Positions 45,962-54,241 of a stretch of 64,000 nucleotides of DNA are shown here, piece after piece (positions within the stretch are counted from its first letter, which is position 1; every line of letters starts with the position of its first letter). The position numbers were made by a program, and so were the translations under genes. The notes beneath the pieces were generated by a model. That model did not search any database. It was not told the DNA's origin and saw nothing but the letters and a program-made list of their open reading frames with translations. Source of the DNA: Treponema socranskii subsp. paredis ATCC 35535 (GTDB lineage: Bacteria > Spirochaetota > Spirochaetia > Treponematales > Treponemataceae); the NCBI GenBank assembly GCA_000413015.1, contig KE332515.1, positions 815,232 through 879,231 of the forward strand, given 5' to 3'.

Positions 45962-47002
45962 ATGAAAAAGATTTGTGCAGTCATCGGCTCGCTTTTGCTC
46001 GCCGGCAGCATGCTCTTTGCCGCCAACAACAAAAACGCGGGTTCCCTCGTCGTCTACGGTTCATGCGAAGAAGAATACGTCAGCGCCGTATGTGCGAAAT
46101 TCGAAAAGCTCACGGGCATCAAAACGAGCTACCAGCGCCTTTCAACGGGTGAAGTGCTCACGAAGATCGCCGAAGAAAACGGCAAACCGTCGGCGGACGT
46201 ATGGTTCGGCGGCACGACCGATCCGTACAACGAAGCGGCGGCAAGAGGACTTTTGCTCCCGTACAACGCGAAAAATGCAAAACACATCATCGCACCGCAA
46301 TTCAAAGATGCGAACAACAACTGGTTCGGAATCTACCGCGGCATACTCGGCTTTTTTTGGAACACGGAAGAAATCAAGCGCCTCGGTATCCAGCCGCCGA
46401 AGGACTGGGACGATTTGACAAAAGCGCAATACAAGGGTTTGGTTTCATTCGCAAACCCGAATACGGCGGGAACGGGAAAACTCATCGTCAACACGATGGT
46501 GCAGATGAAAGGACACGACAAAGCGATGGAGTACTTCAAAGCGCTCGATAAAAACATCGTTCAGTACACGAAGTCCGGTTCCGGCCCGTCGAAGCTCGTT
46601 CCGACCGGCGAAATCGTCATCGGCATCGGCTTCCTGCACGACGTCGTCTATCAGATCGTCGACAACGGATACGACAATTTGGGCATGACCGCGCCCTCTT
46701 CCGGTACGAGCTACGAAATCGGAGCGACGGCAATTTTTAAAGGCGCAAAAAACGTCGCGAACGCGCAGAAATTCATCGAGTTCGCGCTTTCACCCGACTG
46801 CGTAAACCTCGCTCAGGAAAACGGTTCGTATCAGTTCCTCGTCATCGACAACGCGAAGCCCGTTAAAGCGGCCGTCAAAGCCGGTCTCGATAAAATCAAA
46901 ACGATCAATTACGATTTCGAAGACGCAAAATACCACACGTCGCAGTACGTACAGGATTTCTTTAAAGTCATCGCAAGCGACGACCGCGTTAAGACCAAAT
47001 AA
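45962..47002 (+). CDS. AfuA/FbpA-class periplasmic substrate-binding protein
   Basis: The 346-residue protein has a cleavable signal peptide (MKKICAVIGSLLLAGSMLFA) without lipobox cysteine and an SBP domain of the ferric-iron/phosphate-ester class: LVVYGSCEEEYVSAVCAKF near 30, DVWFGGTTDPYNEA near 80, SFANPNTAGTGKL near 160, and YTKSGSGPSKLVPTGEIVIG near 200. The adjacent Tyr-Tyr pair that binds Fe3+ in FbpA is not seen, while the serine-rich loops fit binders of phosphorylated sugars or phosphonates such as AfuA. The ligand is thus more likely an organophosphate than iron. GGAGG precedes the ATG. Confidence 0.85.
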   Translation: MKKICAVIGSLLLAGSMLFAANNKNAGSLVVYGSCEEEYVSAVCAKFEKLTGIKTSYQRLSTGEVLTKIAEENGKPSADVWFGGTTDPYNEAAARGLLLPYNAKNAKHIIAPQFKDANNNWFGIYRGILGFFWNTEEIKRLGIQPPKDWDDLTKAQYKGLVSFANPNTAGTGKLIVNTMVQMKGHDKAMEYFKALDKNIVQYTKSGSGPSKLVPTGEIVIGIGFLHDVVYQIVDNGYDNLGMTAPSSGTSYEIGATAIFKGAKNVANAQKFIEFALSPDCVNLAQENGSYQFLVIDNAKPVKAAVKAGLDKIKTINYDFEDAKYHTSQYVQDFFKVIASDDRVKTK

Positions 47003-47019
47003 TAATTATTAATTTATCT

Positions 47020-47044
47020 GCTGCGGTGCGATCCGTGCCGCAGC
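47020..47044 (+). other. Hairpin between the importer SBP and permease genes
   Basis: GCTGCGG (47020-47026) pairs with CCGCAGC (47038-47044), followed after eight bases by six T residues. It may trim transcription so that SBP is made in excess. Confidence 0.5.
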
Positions 47045-47072
47045 ACATCATCTTTTTTCGTGGATTTTTATT

Positions 47073-48788
47073 ATGACAAAACCATATACGGCGGGAACGC
47101 AAAGCAAAACGCTCGACAGAAAAAAATTGCTTGCCGATCCGATCCTCATCACCGCAATATTCGGTATATTTTTATTTTTAGTTTTATTTATCGTCTATCC
47201 CCTGTCGATTTTGCTTGTCGACAGCGTGTACGAAGAAAATCAAATCACGCTTTCCGTATTCGCCCGCATTTTCGGGATGTCGGGCTTCCGAAAAGCGATT
47301 TCAAATACGCTGCATCTCGGCTTTATTTCAGGCATCCTCGCCACTCTTGTCGGCTTTCTCTTCGCCTACGTCGACATGTACGTCAGCGTCGGAAACAAAT
47401 TTGTCAAAGGCCTGTTTAAAATCGTTTCCGTGCTGCCGGTCGTTTCGCCCCCCTTCGTCCTCTCTCTTTCGGCGATCATGCTTTTCGGCCGCACGGGTAT
47501 CATCACGCGAAACCTGTTCAATTTAAGTACGACAAAATTATACGGTCTTCCGGGCATCTGTCTCGTACAGACGCTTACGTTTTTTCCCGTCTGCTACCTC
47601 ATGCTCAAAGGCTTGCTTAAAAACATAGATCCTTCACTCGAAGAAGCCGCTCGCAATATCGGCGCTTCACGGTGGAAAGTGTTTACGTCGGTAACGCTTC
47701 CGCTTTTGCTTCCCGGTCTCGGCAACGCCTTTCTCGTAACCTTTATCGAATCGGTTGCGGACTTTGCAAACCCGATGATCATCGGAGGAAACTTCGACAC
47801 GCTCGCAACGTCGATTTATCTGCAGCTCACCGGCGCATACGATAAAAGCGGAGCTACCGCAATGGCCGTCGTGCTGCTCTTTATTTCGATGGGCTTATTC
47901 ATCGTCGAAAAATATTGGCTCGAGCGGAAATCGGTCGCCACCCTTACGGGCAAAGCGTCGCGGGAACGCATGCGCATAAAAGACAAAAGCGTACGCGTTC
48001 CGCTCGTCACGATCAGCATCGTCATTTCGCTGTTCGTTATCGTGCTTTACATCCTCGTCGTATTCGGCTCTCTCTTTAAGATTTGGGGACGGAACTACAG
48101 CCTGTCGCTCAAATGGTATCAGTACATTTTTAAAAATAACGGATACAAAGTATTCCTCGATTCGATTTGGCTTTCCCTCATCGCTTCTCCCATCACCGCA
48201 TTCATTTCGATGATAATCGCCTACTTGGTCGTAAAGCGAAAATTCGCCGGCAAGGGATTTATGGAATTTATCGCCATGCTTGCGATGGCGGTTCCGGGAA
48301 CGGTTCTCGGCGTCGGCTTTATCCGCGGATTCAACAGCGGCTTGTTTCATTCGGGTTTTATGCAGGGACTTTACGGCACGGGAGCGATTCTCGTTATCGT
48401 GTTCATCGTGCGCTCGCTTCCGATCGGTACGCGAAGCGGCATCGCGGCTCTCAGACAGATCGATAAATCGATCGAAGAGTCCGCCTACGATTTGGGTGCC
48501 GACAGCTTTACCGTATTTACGACGGTGACGCTTCCTCTTATTAAGGATTCGTTTTTCAGCGGACTCGTTACGACTTTCGTGCGTTCCATCACGGCGATTT
48601 CCGCGATCATTCTGCTCGTTACTCCGCAGTTCGTGCTCATCACCGTGCGCATCAACGAACACGCGGAAAAAGGCAACTACGGCATAGCCTGCGCATACGC
48701 GACCATACTGATCATTATCACGTATACGGCGATTACGCTGATGAATCTGTTTACCGGAAAATTCGGCACAAGCCGCAAACAAAAATAA
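47073..48788 (+). CDS. ABC transporter fused permease (FbpB/AfuB type)
   Basis: The 571-residue protein has twelve predicted membrane segments in two repeats, each with an EAA loop contacting the ATPase (EEAARNIGASRWKVFTSVTL near 190-210 and EESAYDLGADSFTVFTTVTL near 470-490). This single-chain double permease is typical of iron and hexose-phosphate importers. No strong Shine-Dalgarno sequence is seen. The ATPase gene follows after 16 bases. Confidence 0.92.
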   Translation: MTKPYTAGTQSKTLDRKKLLADPILITAIFGIFLFLVLFIVYPLSILLVDSVYEENQITLSVFARIFGMSGFRKAISNTLHLGFISGILATLVGFLFAYVDMYVSVGNKFVKGLFKIVSVLPVVSPPFVLSLSAIMLFGRTGIITRNLFNLSTTKLYGLPGICLVQTLTFFPVCYLMLKGLLKNIDPSLEEAARNIGASRWKVFTSVTLPLLLPGLGNAFLVTFIESVADFANPMIIGGNFDTLATSIYLQLTGAYDKSGATAMAVVLLFISMGLFIVEKYWLERKSVATLTGKASRERMRIKDKSVRVPLVTISIVISLFVIVLYILVVFGSLFKIWGRNYSLSLKWYQYIFKNNGYKVFLDSIWLSLIASPITAFISMIIAYLVVKRKFAGKGFMEFIAMLAMAVPGTVLGVGFIRGFNSGLFHSGFMQGLYGTGAILVIVFIVRSLPIGTRSGIAALRQIDKSIEESAYDLGADSFTVFTTVTLPLIKDSFFSGLVTTFVRSITAISAIILLVTPQFVLITVRINEHAEKGNYGIACAYATILIIITYTAITLMNLFTGKFGTSRKQK

Positions 48789-48804
48789 TAAGGAGAAATT
48801 TACC

Positions 48805-49881
48805 ATGACAAAAGAACAGAAGGGCGTACGCCTCGATCACATAACGAAGATTTACAAAGATTATAAAACCGAAAAAGATTTTGCCGCAGTGGACGACATT
48901 TCGCTCGACATCAAACCCGGCAGCTTTGTCACCCTGCTCGGCCCTTCAGGCTGCGGGAAGACGACGACGCTCCGCATGGTCGCGGGATTTGAAAGCCCCG
49001 ACAAGGGCGAAATCTACATCGGCGATCAAGCGATCAACGAACTTACGCCGAACAAGCGCGATACGGCAATGGTGTTTCAAAGCTACGCGCTTTTGCCGCA
49101 CTACAACGTCTTCGACAATATCGCCTACGGCTTAAAGATCAGAAAAGTTGCAAAAAACGAAATAGCCGAGCGCGTTACGGCCATGCTCAAACTCGTCGAA
49201 CTCGAAGGGCTCGAAGGCCGCATGACGAATCAGCTGTCCGGCGGACAGCAGCAGCGGGTCGCCCTCGCGCGTGCCCTTGTCGTGCAGCCGAGCGTTTTGC
49301 TTTTCGACGAACCGCTTTCGAATCTCGACGCAAAGCTCCGCGTCGCAATGCGCACCGAAATCAGACGCATCCAGCAGACGGTCGGCATTACGGCGATTTA
49401 CGTTACGCACGACCAGTCGGAAGCTATGAGCATCTCCGACCAAATCATCATCATGAACAAAGGCAAAATCGCACAGATGGGAACGCCGCGCGAAATCTAC
49501 TACCAGCCGAAAAACGAATTCGTCGCGGACTTTATCGGCGAAGTAAACTTCCTGACCGGAAACGTAACGTCGATCGATTCCAAAGCCATACACGTCGACG
49601 TCGGCGGCGTAGACATCACGGCCGAATCCTTTGAAAAAGTTTCAAAGGGCGACTCGTGCAAAATCGTACTGCGCCCCGAATCGATTACGCTCGCCGACCA
49701 AGGAGTGCTGCCGTGTACCGTAACGCTTTCGACGTTTATGGGCTCGTATCAGTATTATCAAGTCGACATAAACGGCATGATGATAAAGATCACCGAATAC
49801 AACCCGAAAAATCACAAGCTTTACGAAGCGGGAGACAAAGCCTACCTCAACTTCGAAAGCCATAACCTGCACATTCTCTAG
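48805..49881 (+). CDS. ABC transporter ATPase (FbpC/AfuC/PotA type)
   Basis: The 358-residue protein has Walker A GPSGCGKTT near 46, signature [15 protein letters not shown] near 142, Walker B VLLFDEPLSNLDA near 164 and the H-loop YVTHDQSEAM near 199, then a C-terminal TOBE regulatory domain from about 240. AAGGAG stands before the ATG. Its stop codon shares the bases CTAG with the stop of kduI on the other strand. Confidence 0.93.
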   Translation: MTKEQKGVRLDHITKIYKDYKTEKDFAAVDDISLDIKPGSFVTLLGPSGCGKTTTLRMVAGFESPDKGEIYIGDQAINELTPNKRDTAMVFQSYALLPHYNVFDNIAYGLKIRKVAKNEIAERVTAMLKLVELEGLEGRMTNQLSGGQQQRVALARALVVQPSVLLFDEPLSNLDAKLRVAMRTEIRRIQQTVGITAIYVTHDQSEAMSISDQIIIMNKGKIAQMGTPREIYYQPKNEFVADFIGEVNFLTGNVTSIDSKAIHVDVGGVDITAESFEKVSKGDSCKIVLRPESITLADQGVLPCTVTLSTFMGSYQYYQVDINGMMIKITEYNPKNHKLYEAGDKAYLNFESHNLHIL

Positions 49882-50720
49882 CGCAAATCCCGAGTGCGGA
49901 TCGCATCCTGGTCGGTGTACGTTCTGTTTTCACCGACCATGCTCCAAATGAATGTGTAGTTTTTCGTGCCGCAGCCCGCATGGATCGACCAACTCGGATT
50001 GATGACGGCTTCGTCGTTATGCACGGCGATGTGGCGGGTTTCGGACGGTGAACCCATAAAGTGGAAAACGGCTTCGTCTTCGGCGATGTCGAAATAAAAA
50101 TAAACTTCCATACGGCGCTCGTGCGTATGGGCAGGCATCGTATTCCACACGGATCCGGGGGCAAGCTGCGTCAATCCCATCGAAAGCTGACAGGTTTCCA
50201 AAACGTCCGGATGAATATATTGATTGATGACGCGCTCGTTGCAGCCTTCTTTACTGCCGAGATTCAAGTGCTTCGCATCATTCGAACTTATTAATTTTAT
50301 CGGAAACGGACGATGAGCGGGCGCGCTGTTCATATAAAATTTTGCGGGATTCGTCCCGTCTGCGCTTCCGAGCAAAACCGATTTCGTACCCTGCGGCACA
50401 TAGAGCGCATCCCGCCCTTTCAGCTCAAAGCGCTTGCCGTCCGCTTCGATAAATCCCGCCCCTCCGATATTTACGATACCGAGTTCGCGCCGCTCCAAAA
50501 AATAGGATACGCCGAAATCTTTCATCGCGTCGATATTTTTTTCGATATCGATTTTTTCCGTCGTCGGCATCGCACCCATGGTTACAATTCTGTCGATATG
50601 AGAATATACGGCGGATACATCGTTTGCTTGAAAAATATTGCGTACGAGAAACTCATCTCTGAGCTCTTCCGCCGTCATCCGTTTGAATTGCTCTTTTCCG
50701 ACCGAATAGCGAATATCCAT
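49878..50720 (-). CDS. kduI: 5-keto-4-deoxyuronate isomerase
   Basis: The 280-residue protein equals E. coli KduI (278) in length and shows the cupin metal site: TMPAHTHERRMEVYFYF near 195 (two His and Glu) and a later His in HIAVHNDEAV/SWSIHAGCG. It converts 5-keto-4-deoxyuronate, released from pectin or glycosaminoglycan oligosaccharides, to 2,5-diketo-3-deoxygluconate in the cytoplasm. It lies 46 bases after kduD and is co-transcribed. Confidence 0.95.
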   Translation of the reverse strand: MDIRYSVGKEQFKRMTAEELRDEFLVRNIFQANDVSAVYSHIDRIVTMGAMPTTEKIDIEKNIDAMKDFGVSYFLERRELGIVNIGGAGFIEADGKRFELKGRDALYVPQGTKSVLLGSADGTNPAKFYMNSAPAHRPFPIKLISSNDAKHLNLGSKEGCNERVINQYIHPDVLETCQLSMGLTQLAPGSVWNTMPAHTHERRMEVYFYFDIAEDEAVFHFMGSPSETRHIAVHNDEAVINPSWSIHAGCGTKNYTFIWSMVGENRTYTDQDAIRTRDLR

Positions 50721-50766
50721 ATATCACCCTTCCTTAAAATTATATAGATTAATAATTATTAATTTC

Positions 50767-51570
50767 TCACCCCGGCTGTCTGCCGATATACGCGAGGATA
50801 CCCCCGTCGACATAGAGTATGTGACCGTTCACAAAATCGGACGCATCGCTTGCAAGGAACACCGCAGGTCCTTTCAGATCATCGGGAGTTCCCCAGCGCT
50901 CCGCAGGCGTTTTCGAAATGATAAACGAATCGAAGGGATGACGGGAACCGTCCGCCTGTTTTTCCCTAAGCGGAGCCGTCTGCGACGTTGCGATATAGCC
51001 CGGCCCGATGCCGTTGCATTGAATATTATATTTGCCGTATTCGCTGCAGATATTACGTGTAAGCATTTTCAAACCGCCTTTAGCCGCGGCATAGGCGCTT
51101 ACCGTTTCCCGTCCGAGTTCACTCATCATCGAACAAATATTAATAATTTTTCCGTGACCTTTTTCGATCATCTGCGGGACAACAGCCTTTGCAGCGATAA
51201 ACGGAGAAACCAAATCGATATCGATAACTTCTTTATACTGTTCGACGGTCAACTCCGTCATCGGCACGCGGCGGATGATACCTGCGTTGTTTACAAGGAT
51301 ATCGATAACGCCCAAATCCGCGTTGATTTTTTTTACCGTCGATTTGACATCGGCTTCATCGGTAACGTCGCAGAGATACGGACGCACATCAAGACCCGCT
51401 TCTTTATAAGCGGCGCTTCCTTTTTCAAGCTTATCCGCGCTGCGCTCGTTAAAGGCGACTTTGGCACCCGCTTCCGCAAGCGCCGATGCGATTGCAAAAC
51501 CGATGCCGTGCGAAGCGCCCGTTACCCACGCCGTTTTTCCGGCAAGCGAAAACGACTTCATCACATCCAT
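50767..51570 (-). CDS. kduD: 2-dehydro-3-deoxy-D-gluconate 5-dehydrogenase
   Basis: The 267-residue protein is a classical short-chain dehydrogenase: NAD(P)-binding TGASHGIGFAIA near 17, NNAGIIRR near 93 and the YAAAKGG active-site motif near 161 with upstream catalytic Ser. Together with the adjacent kduI it is assigned to KduD, which reduces 2,5-diketo-3-deoxygluconate to KDG. GGAGG precedes the ATG. Gluconate 5-dehydrogenase is the close alternative on sequence alone. Confidence 0.9.
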   Translation of the reverse strand: MDVMKSFSLAGKTAWVTGASHGIGFAIASALAEAGAKVAFNERSADKLEKGSAAYKEAGLDVRPYLCDVTDEADVKSTVKKINADLGVIDILVNNAGIIRRVPMTELTVEQYKEVIDIDLVSPFIAAKAVVPQMIEKGHGKIINICSMMSELGRETVSAYAAAKGGLKMLTRNICSEYGKYNIQCNGIGPGYIATSQTAPLREKQADGSRHPFDSFIISKTPAERWGTPDDLKGPAVFLASDASDFVNGHILYVDGGILAYIGRQPG

Positions 51571-51573
51571 TTA

Positions 51574-51712
51574 AATACCTCCGTAAAAATCTTTGCAAAA
51601 AATAATAATTTTTAAAAATTTTCAATCATCCGGATATCCGTACAGTTTTCGAATAATCGAATTTACAGAGCACAGTATATCATTTTTATCCGTTTATCCG
51701 CAATGTTCGGAT
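51574..51712 (-). promoter_or_regulatory. kduD leader with palindromes
   Basis: Besides the promoter at 51674-51703, the leader carries a 10-bp perfect palindrome CGGATATCCG (51631-51640) and TTCGA-ATAA-TCGAA (51648-51661), both downstream of the -10 box. They are candidate operators for a uronate-responsive repressor; no such regulator gene is in the window. Confidence 0.4.
51674..51703 (-). promoter_or_regulatory. kduDI promoter
   Basis: Minus-strand TTGCGG (51698-51703) and TATACT (51674-51679) with an 18-bp spacer, right after the stop of the ATPase gene. Confidence 0.55.
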
Positions 51713-52471
51713 TTACGCGTTGAATCTTGCCAAAAACGCTTTCGTGCGCGCTTCTTTAGGACTGTCGATGACGTCTTTCGGAGAGCCCTGTTCGACGATG
51801 ACGCCTCCGTCCATAAATATGATATGGCTGCTCGTGTCGCGTGCGAATGCCATTTCGTGGGTGACGACGACCATCGTCATCTTTTCCGCGGCAAGCGTTT
51901 TGATAACGGAAAGTATTTCGCCGGTCAATTCCGGATCGAGGGCGCTCGTCGGTTCGTCGAAGAGCAGCACTTCCGGATTGAGCGCAAGCGCGCGCGCAAT
52001 GCCGACACGCTGCTGCTGCCCGCCCGAAAGTTCGAAAGGATAATTTTCGATTTTATCGGCAAGTCCCATACGCGAAAGAAGTTCGACTGCAAGCGCGTTC
52101 GCTTCTTCCGCAGTTTTTCCGAGAACGCGGCGGGGAGCGTCCGCAACGTTCTGTAAAACCGAATAATGCGGAAATAAATTGAAATTCTGAAAGACGAGTC
52201 CCGTTTTCAGCGCTATCGATCGGAGAGAAGCTTTGTCCGCATAGATGCCGTCTTTGACAAGATTTTGTCCGCATATGGAAACGGATCCGCCGCTTACGCT
52301 TTCAAGCTGCGTAATGCAGCGGAGGATCGTGGATTTGCCGCTTCCCGAAGGTCCGATGATGCCGAGCACTTCGCCTTTGTGTACGGAAAACGAAATATCT
52401 TTAATAATTTCCGTCGTACCGAACGATTTAGAAAGTTTTTCTATTTTAATAATTTCTTCGCTTTGCCGCAT
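51713..52471 (-). CDS. Amino-acid ABC transporter ATPase (GlnQ/HisP type)
   Basis: The 252-residue protein has Walker [10 protein letters not shown] near 38, signature [15 protein letters not shown] near 144, Walker [16 protein letters not shown] near 167 and H-loop [12 protein letters not shown] near 200, with the length and motifs of polar amino-acid ATPases. No permease or binding protein is adjacent. It starts two bases after the stop of an OmpA-family gene. It could drive the permease/SBP pair at 10180-11673, which lacks an ATPase. Confidence 0.9.
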   Translation of the reverse strand: MRQSEEIIKIEKLSKSFGTTEIIKDISFSVHKGEVLGIIGPSGSGKSTILRCITQLESVSGGSVSICGQNLVKDGIYADKASLRSIALKTGLVFQNFNLFPHYSVLQNVADAPRRVLGKTAEEANALAVELLSRMGLADKIENYPFELSGGQQQRVGIARALALNPEVLLFDEPTSALDPELTGEILSVIKTLAAEKMTMVVVTHEMAFARDTSSHIIFMDGGVIVEQGSPKDVIDSPKEARTKAFLARFNA

Positions 52472-52473
52472 TT

Positions 52474-53856
52474 TTAATAATCCCGCTGTATATACGTGTC
52501 TTTCGGGCGCACGGTGATAACGACGCGCCTGTTTTGTCTGCGGCCTTCTTCGGTATCGTTTGGAGCGGCGGGAATCGTGCCGCCGTAGCCGCGGTAACTG
52601 AAAAGAGAAGCGGGGATGCCGTATGCGATGAGCGAATGCATGATCGTTTTCGTTCGCTCGATCGAAAGGTTCATCTGCCCTTCCGGCTTTCCGACATCGG
52701 CCGTATGACCTTCGACGAGTATCGTATAGCCGTCGTTATTTTTAATAATTTCTTTGAGCGATGACGCGATGCGTTCTATGCGCGCTCTTTCCGCCGGCAA
52801 AAGCTCTGCCGAATCGGGGATAAACTTTAAGTTTGCAATCGATATGACGATTCCTCTTACCCCGTCGTCGACTTTTGTATCGGGAACGCCGCCCTTTGAA
52901 CCGTTTTGATTTTCAGCCGCACTTTCTCCTCCTGTGATTTCCCGGCGGAGCGTATCGTAGGCGGCGTAGTATGAATCGTCTTTGAGAGGAGAACTCACAT
53001 CGTGTATAAGCTCGTCTTTATCGAGGATAACGACGACTTTGCCTTCTTTTAAAAACGCGCGGTTTTGCGCTACGGTGAGAATGCGAAGCGCATCGCTTGT
53101 GCGGATAACGGGATCGGTGCGGTTTTTTCCGTACACTTTATACGCTTTGATATACAGAGGATCATTGCCCGTGCGTTCGTGATATGCACGTGTATCGTCG
53201 GACTCTCCGTAGAGTACGATACCTCTCGCTTTTGCCGCATCGAATGATGCCATATCGCGCTCATAAATCAAATCCATGTTTTCATCCCAAATGCGCGGAA
53301 AAAAACAGGGAGATACGGCACTTTCGACGTATTCGCCGTGTACGGGCAGTTTGCCCCGCGCATCTATGACGATACCCGAATACGCGCGGGAGGCGGCCGA
53401 TGCGATCGGAACGGGGGGCGCGTAGGGCGTGCGCTGTCTGAGCAGCATGCCGCTTATCGACGGGATGGAAATCGTATCGGTAAGGGAAAGCGTGAGTTTT
53501 CCGCCTTTAAAAACGGCGCTCGTCATTTTGCCGCCGTAAACGATATCGGTGATTTCTTTCAGCGTAAGCGTGCCGTCGAGTATCAAGTCTCCGAGCTGCT
53601 TTGCATTGTCGACGTACAGCGATAAAAGCGGATCTTTAATCAATGCGGGAAGCTTTAAATACATCGATTCCGATGCGGCGTTTTTGCCCGACGGCAGCGA
53701 TATGCCGGCTCTTTCCGTATCGAAAGAAACGGACGAAACGAACTGTTGTTTTGTCCAATCGACGCGGCTTACGGACGTCATAGCCCCGCTTTGCGAAAAC
53801 GCGCTCATCATCGAAACGAAAAAAATACACGCAAACAGTATAAATCTTTTTTGCAT
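52474..53856 (-). CDS. OmpA-family exported protein
   Basis: The 460-residue protein has a signal peptide (residues about 1-22) and a C-terminal OmpA peptidoglycan-binding domain (about 330-455) with [30 protein letters not shown] and [20 protein letters not shown]. The N-terminal part is beta-rich and unrecognised. It should tether an outer-membrane or periplasmic structure to peptidoglycan. I use the ATG at 53856, five bases after AGGAG; the GTG at 53862 lies inside the ribosome binding site. Confidence 0.85.
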   Translation of the reverse strand: MQKRFILFACIFFVSMMSAFSQSGAMTSVSRVDWTKQQFVSSVSFDTERAGISLPSGKNAASESMYLKLPALIKDPLLSLYVDNAKQLGDLILDGTLTLKEITDIVYGGKMTSAVFKGGKLTLSLTDTISIPSISGMLLRQRTPYAPPVPIASAASRAYSGIVIDARGKLPVHGEYVESAVSPCFFPRIWDENMDLIYERDMASFDAAKARGIVLYGESDDTRAYHERTGNDPLYIKAYKVYGKNRTDPVIRTSDALRILTVAQNRAFLKEGKVVVILDKDELIHDVSSPLKDDSYYAAYDTLRREITGGESAAENQNGSKGGVPDTKVDDGVRGIVISIANLKFIPDSAELLPAERARIERIASSLKEIIKNNDGYTILVEGHTADVGKPEGQMNLSIERTKTIMHSLIAYGIPASLFSYRGYGGTIPAAPNDTEEGRRQNRRVVITVRPKDTYIQRDY

Positions 53857-53868
53857 ACGCACTCCTAT

Positions 53869-53970
53869 AAAAACTTTTGCAGGAAATTAGAGCCTTCGGC
53901 TCGTTCTGCAAAGAACCGATTCTACGCGTCCGCTTTCGCGGACTTCGAATCAATTTCCGAAAAAGTTTTT
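53869..53970 (-). other. Cloverleaf-like structured leader directly before the OmpA-family gene
   Basis: A long interrupted outer stem pairs AAAAACTTTT and GGAAATT (53869-53878, 53882-53888) with AATTTCC and AAAAGTTTTT (53952-53958, 53961-53970). Inside it are three hairpins: GAGCC-TTC-GGCTC (53890-53902), GTTCT-GCAA-AGAAC (53903-53916) and GATTC/GTCCGC-TTTC-GCGGAC/GAATC (53918-53951). The ribosome binding site starts two bases beyond the outer stem. It does not contain tRNA T-loop or anticodon features. It may be a cis-regulatory RNA or a small palindromic mobile repeat. Confidence 0.6.
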
Positions 53971-54151
53971 AGCCGTGCGCGTGCGCGCACACGTTCAATA
54001 GTCGAGTTTGCAAAATAAAGCGCATCGTATTCATGCGATTTTTATCGAAACGCCGCATACACACGGCTTCCGTAAATATCCGTACAAACTCGAAATAAAA
54101 ACGCTGCGATTTCGAGCAATGCACAGAAATCGCGAGTGTCTCCGATAAAAG
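53971..54151. other. Structured spacer with alternating purine-pyrimidine tract and exclusive hairpins
   Basis: Positions 53974-53994 strictly alternate pyrimidine and purine (mostly CG and TG steps), which favours Z-DNA. Further on, CTCGAAAT (54089-54096) can pair with ATTTCGAG (54109-54116), or GCGATTTC (54106-54113) with GAAATCGC (54126-54133); the two stems share bases and exclude each other. No coding sequence is seen. Confidence 0.5.
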
Positions 54152-54171
54152 AAAAACGCTTTAGTGTTTTT
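54152..54171 (-). terminator. Terminator after the transglycosylase gene
   Basis: AAAAACGC-TTTA-GTGTTTTT folds on itself (one G-U) with T residues on either strand, 70 bases past the stop of the minus-strand gene. Confidence 0.5.
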
Positions 54172-54241
54172 CATCTCCAGACTCCAGCGACGGCAATATT
54201 TCGGACGGCGCTTTTTATCGTACCTCTTTAGAAATATCGGC

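Noticed and set aside
47895-48806. A 303-codon minus-strand frame opposite the permease
   Set aside because: Extremely Arg/Glu/His-rich antisense shadow of a membrane protein.
45962-49881. Straight annotation as a ferric iron transporter
   Set aside because: The binding protein lacks the Tyr-Tyr iron ligands and the neighbourhood points to phosphorylated solutes, so iron was not adopted as the substrate.
53882-53958. A 77-base segment with a perfect 7-bp end stem and three hairpins, like a tRNA
   Set aside because: The T-arm, T-loop position, anticodon loop and conserved tRNA bases are missing; the hairpins are perfect short palindromes, so it is not a tRNA gene.
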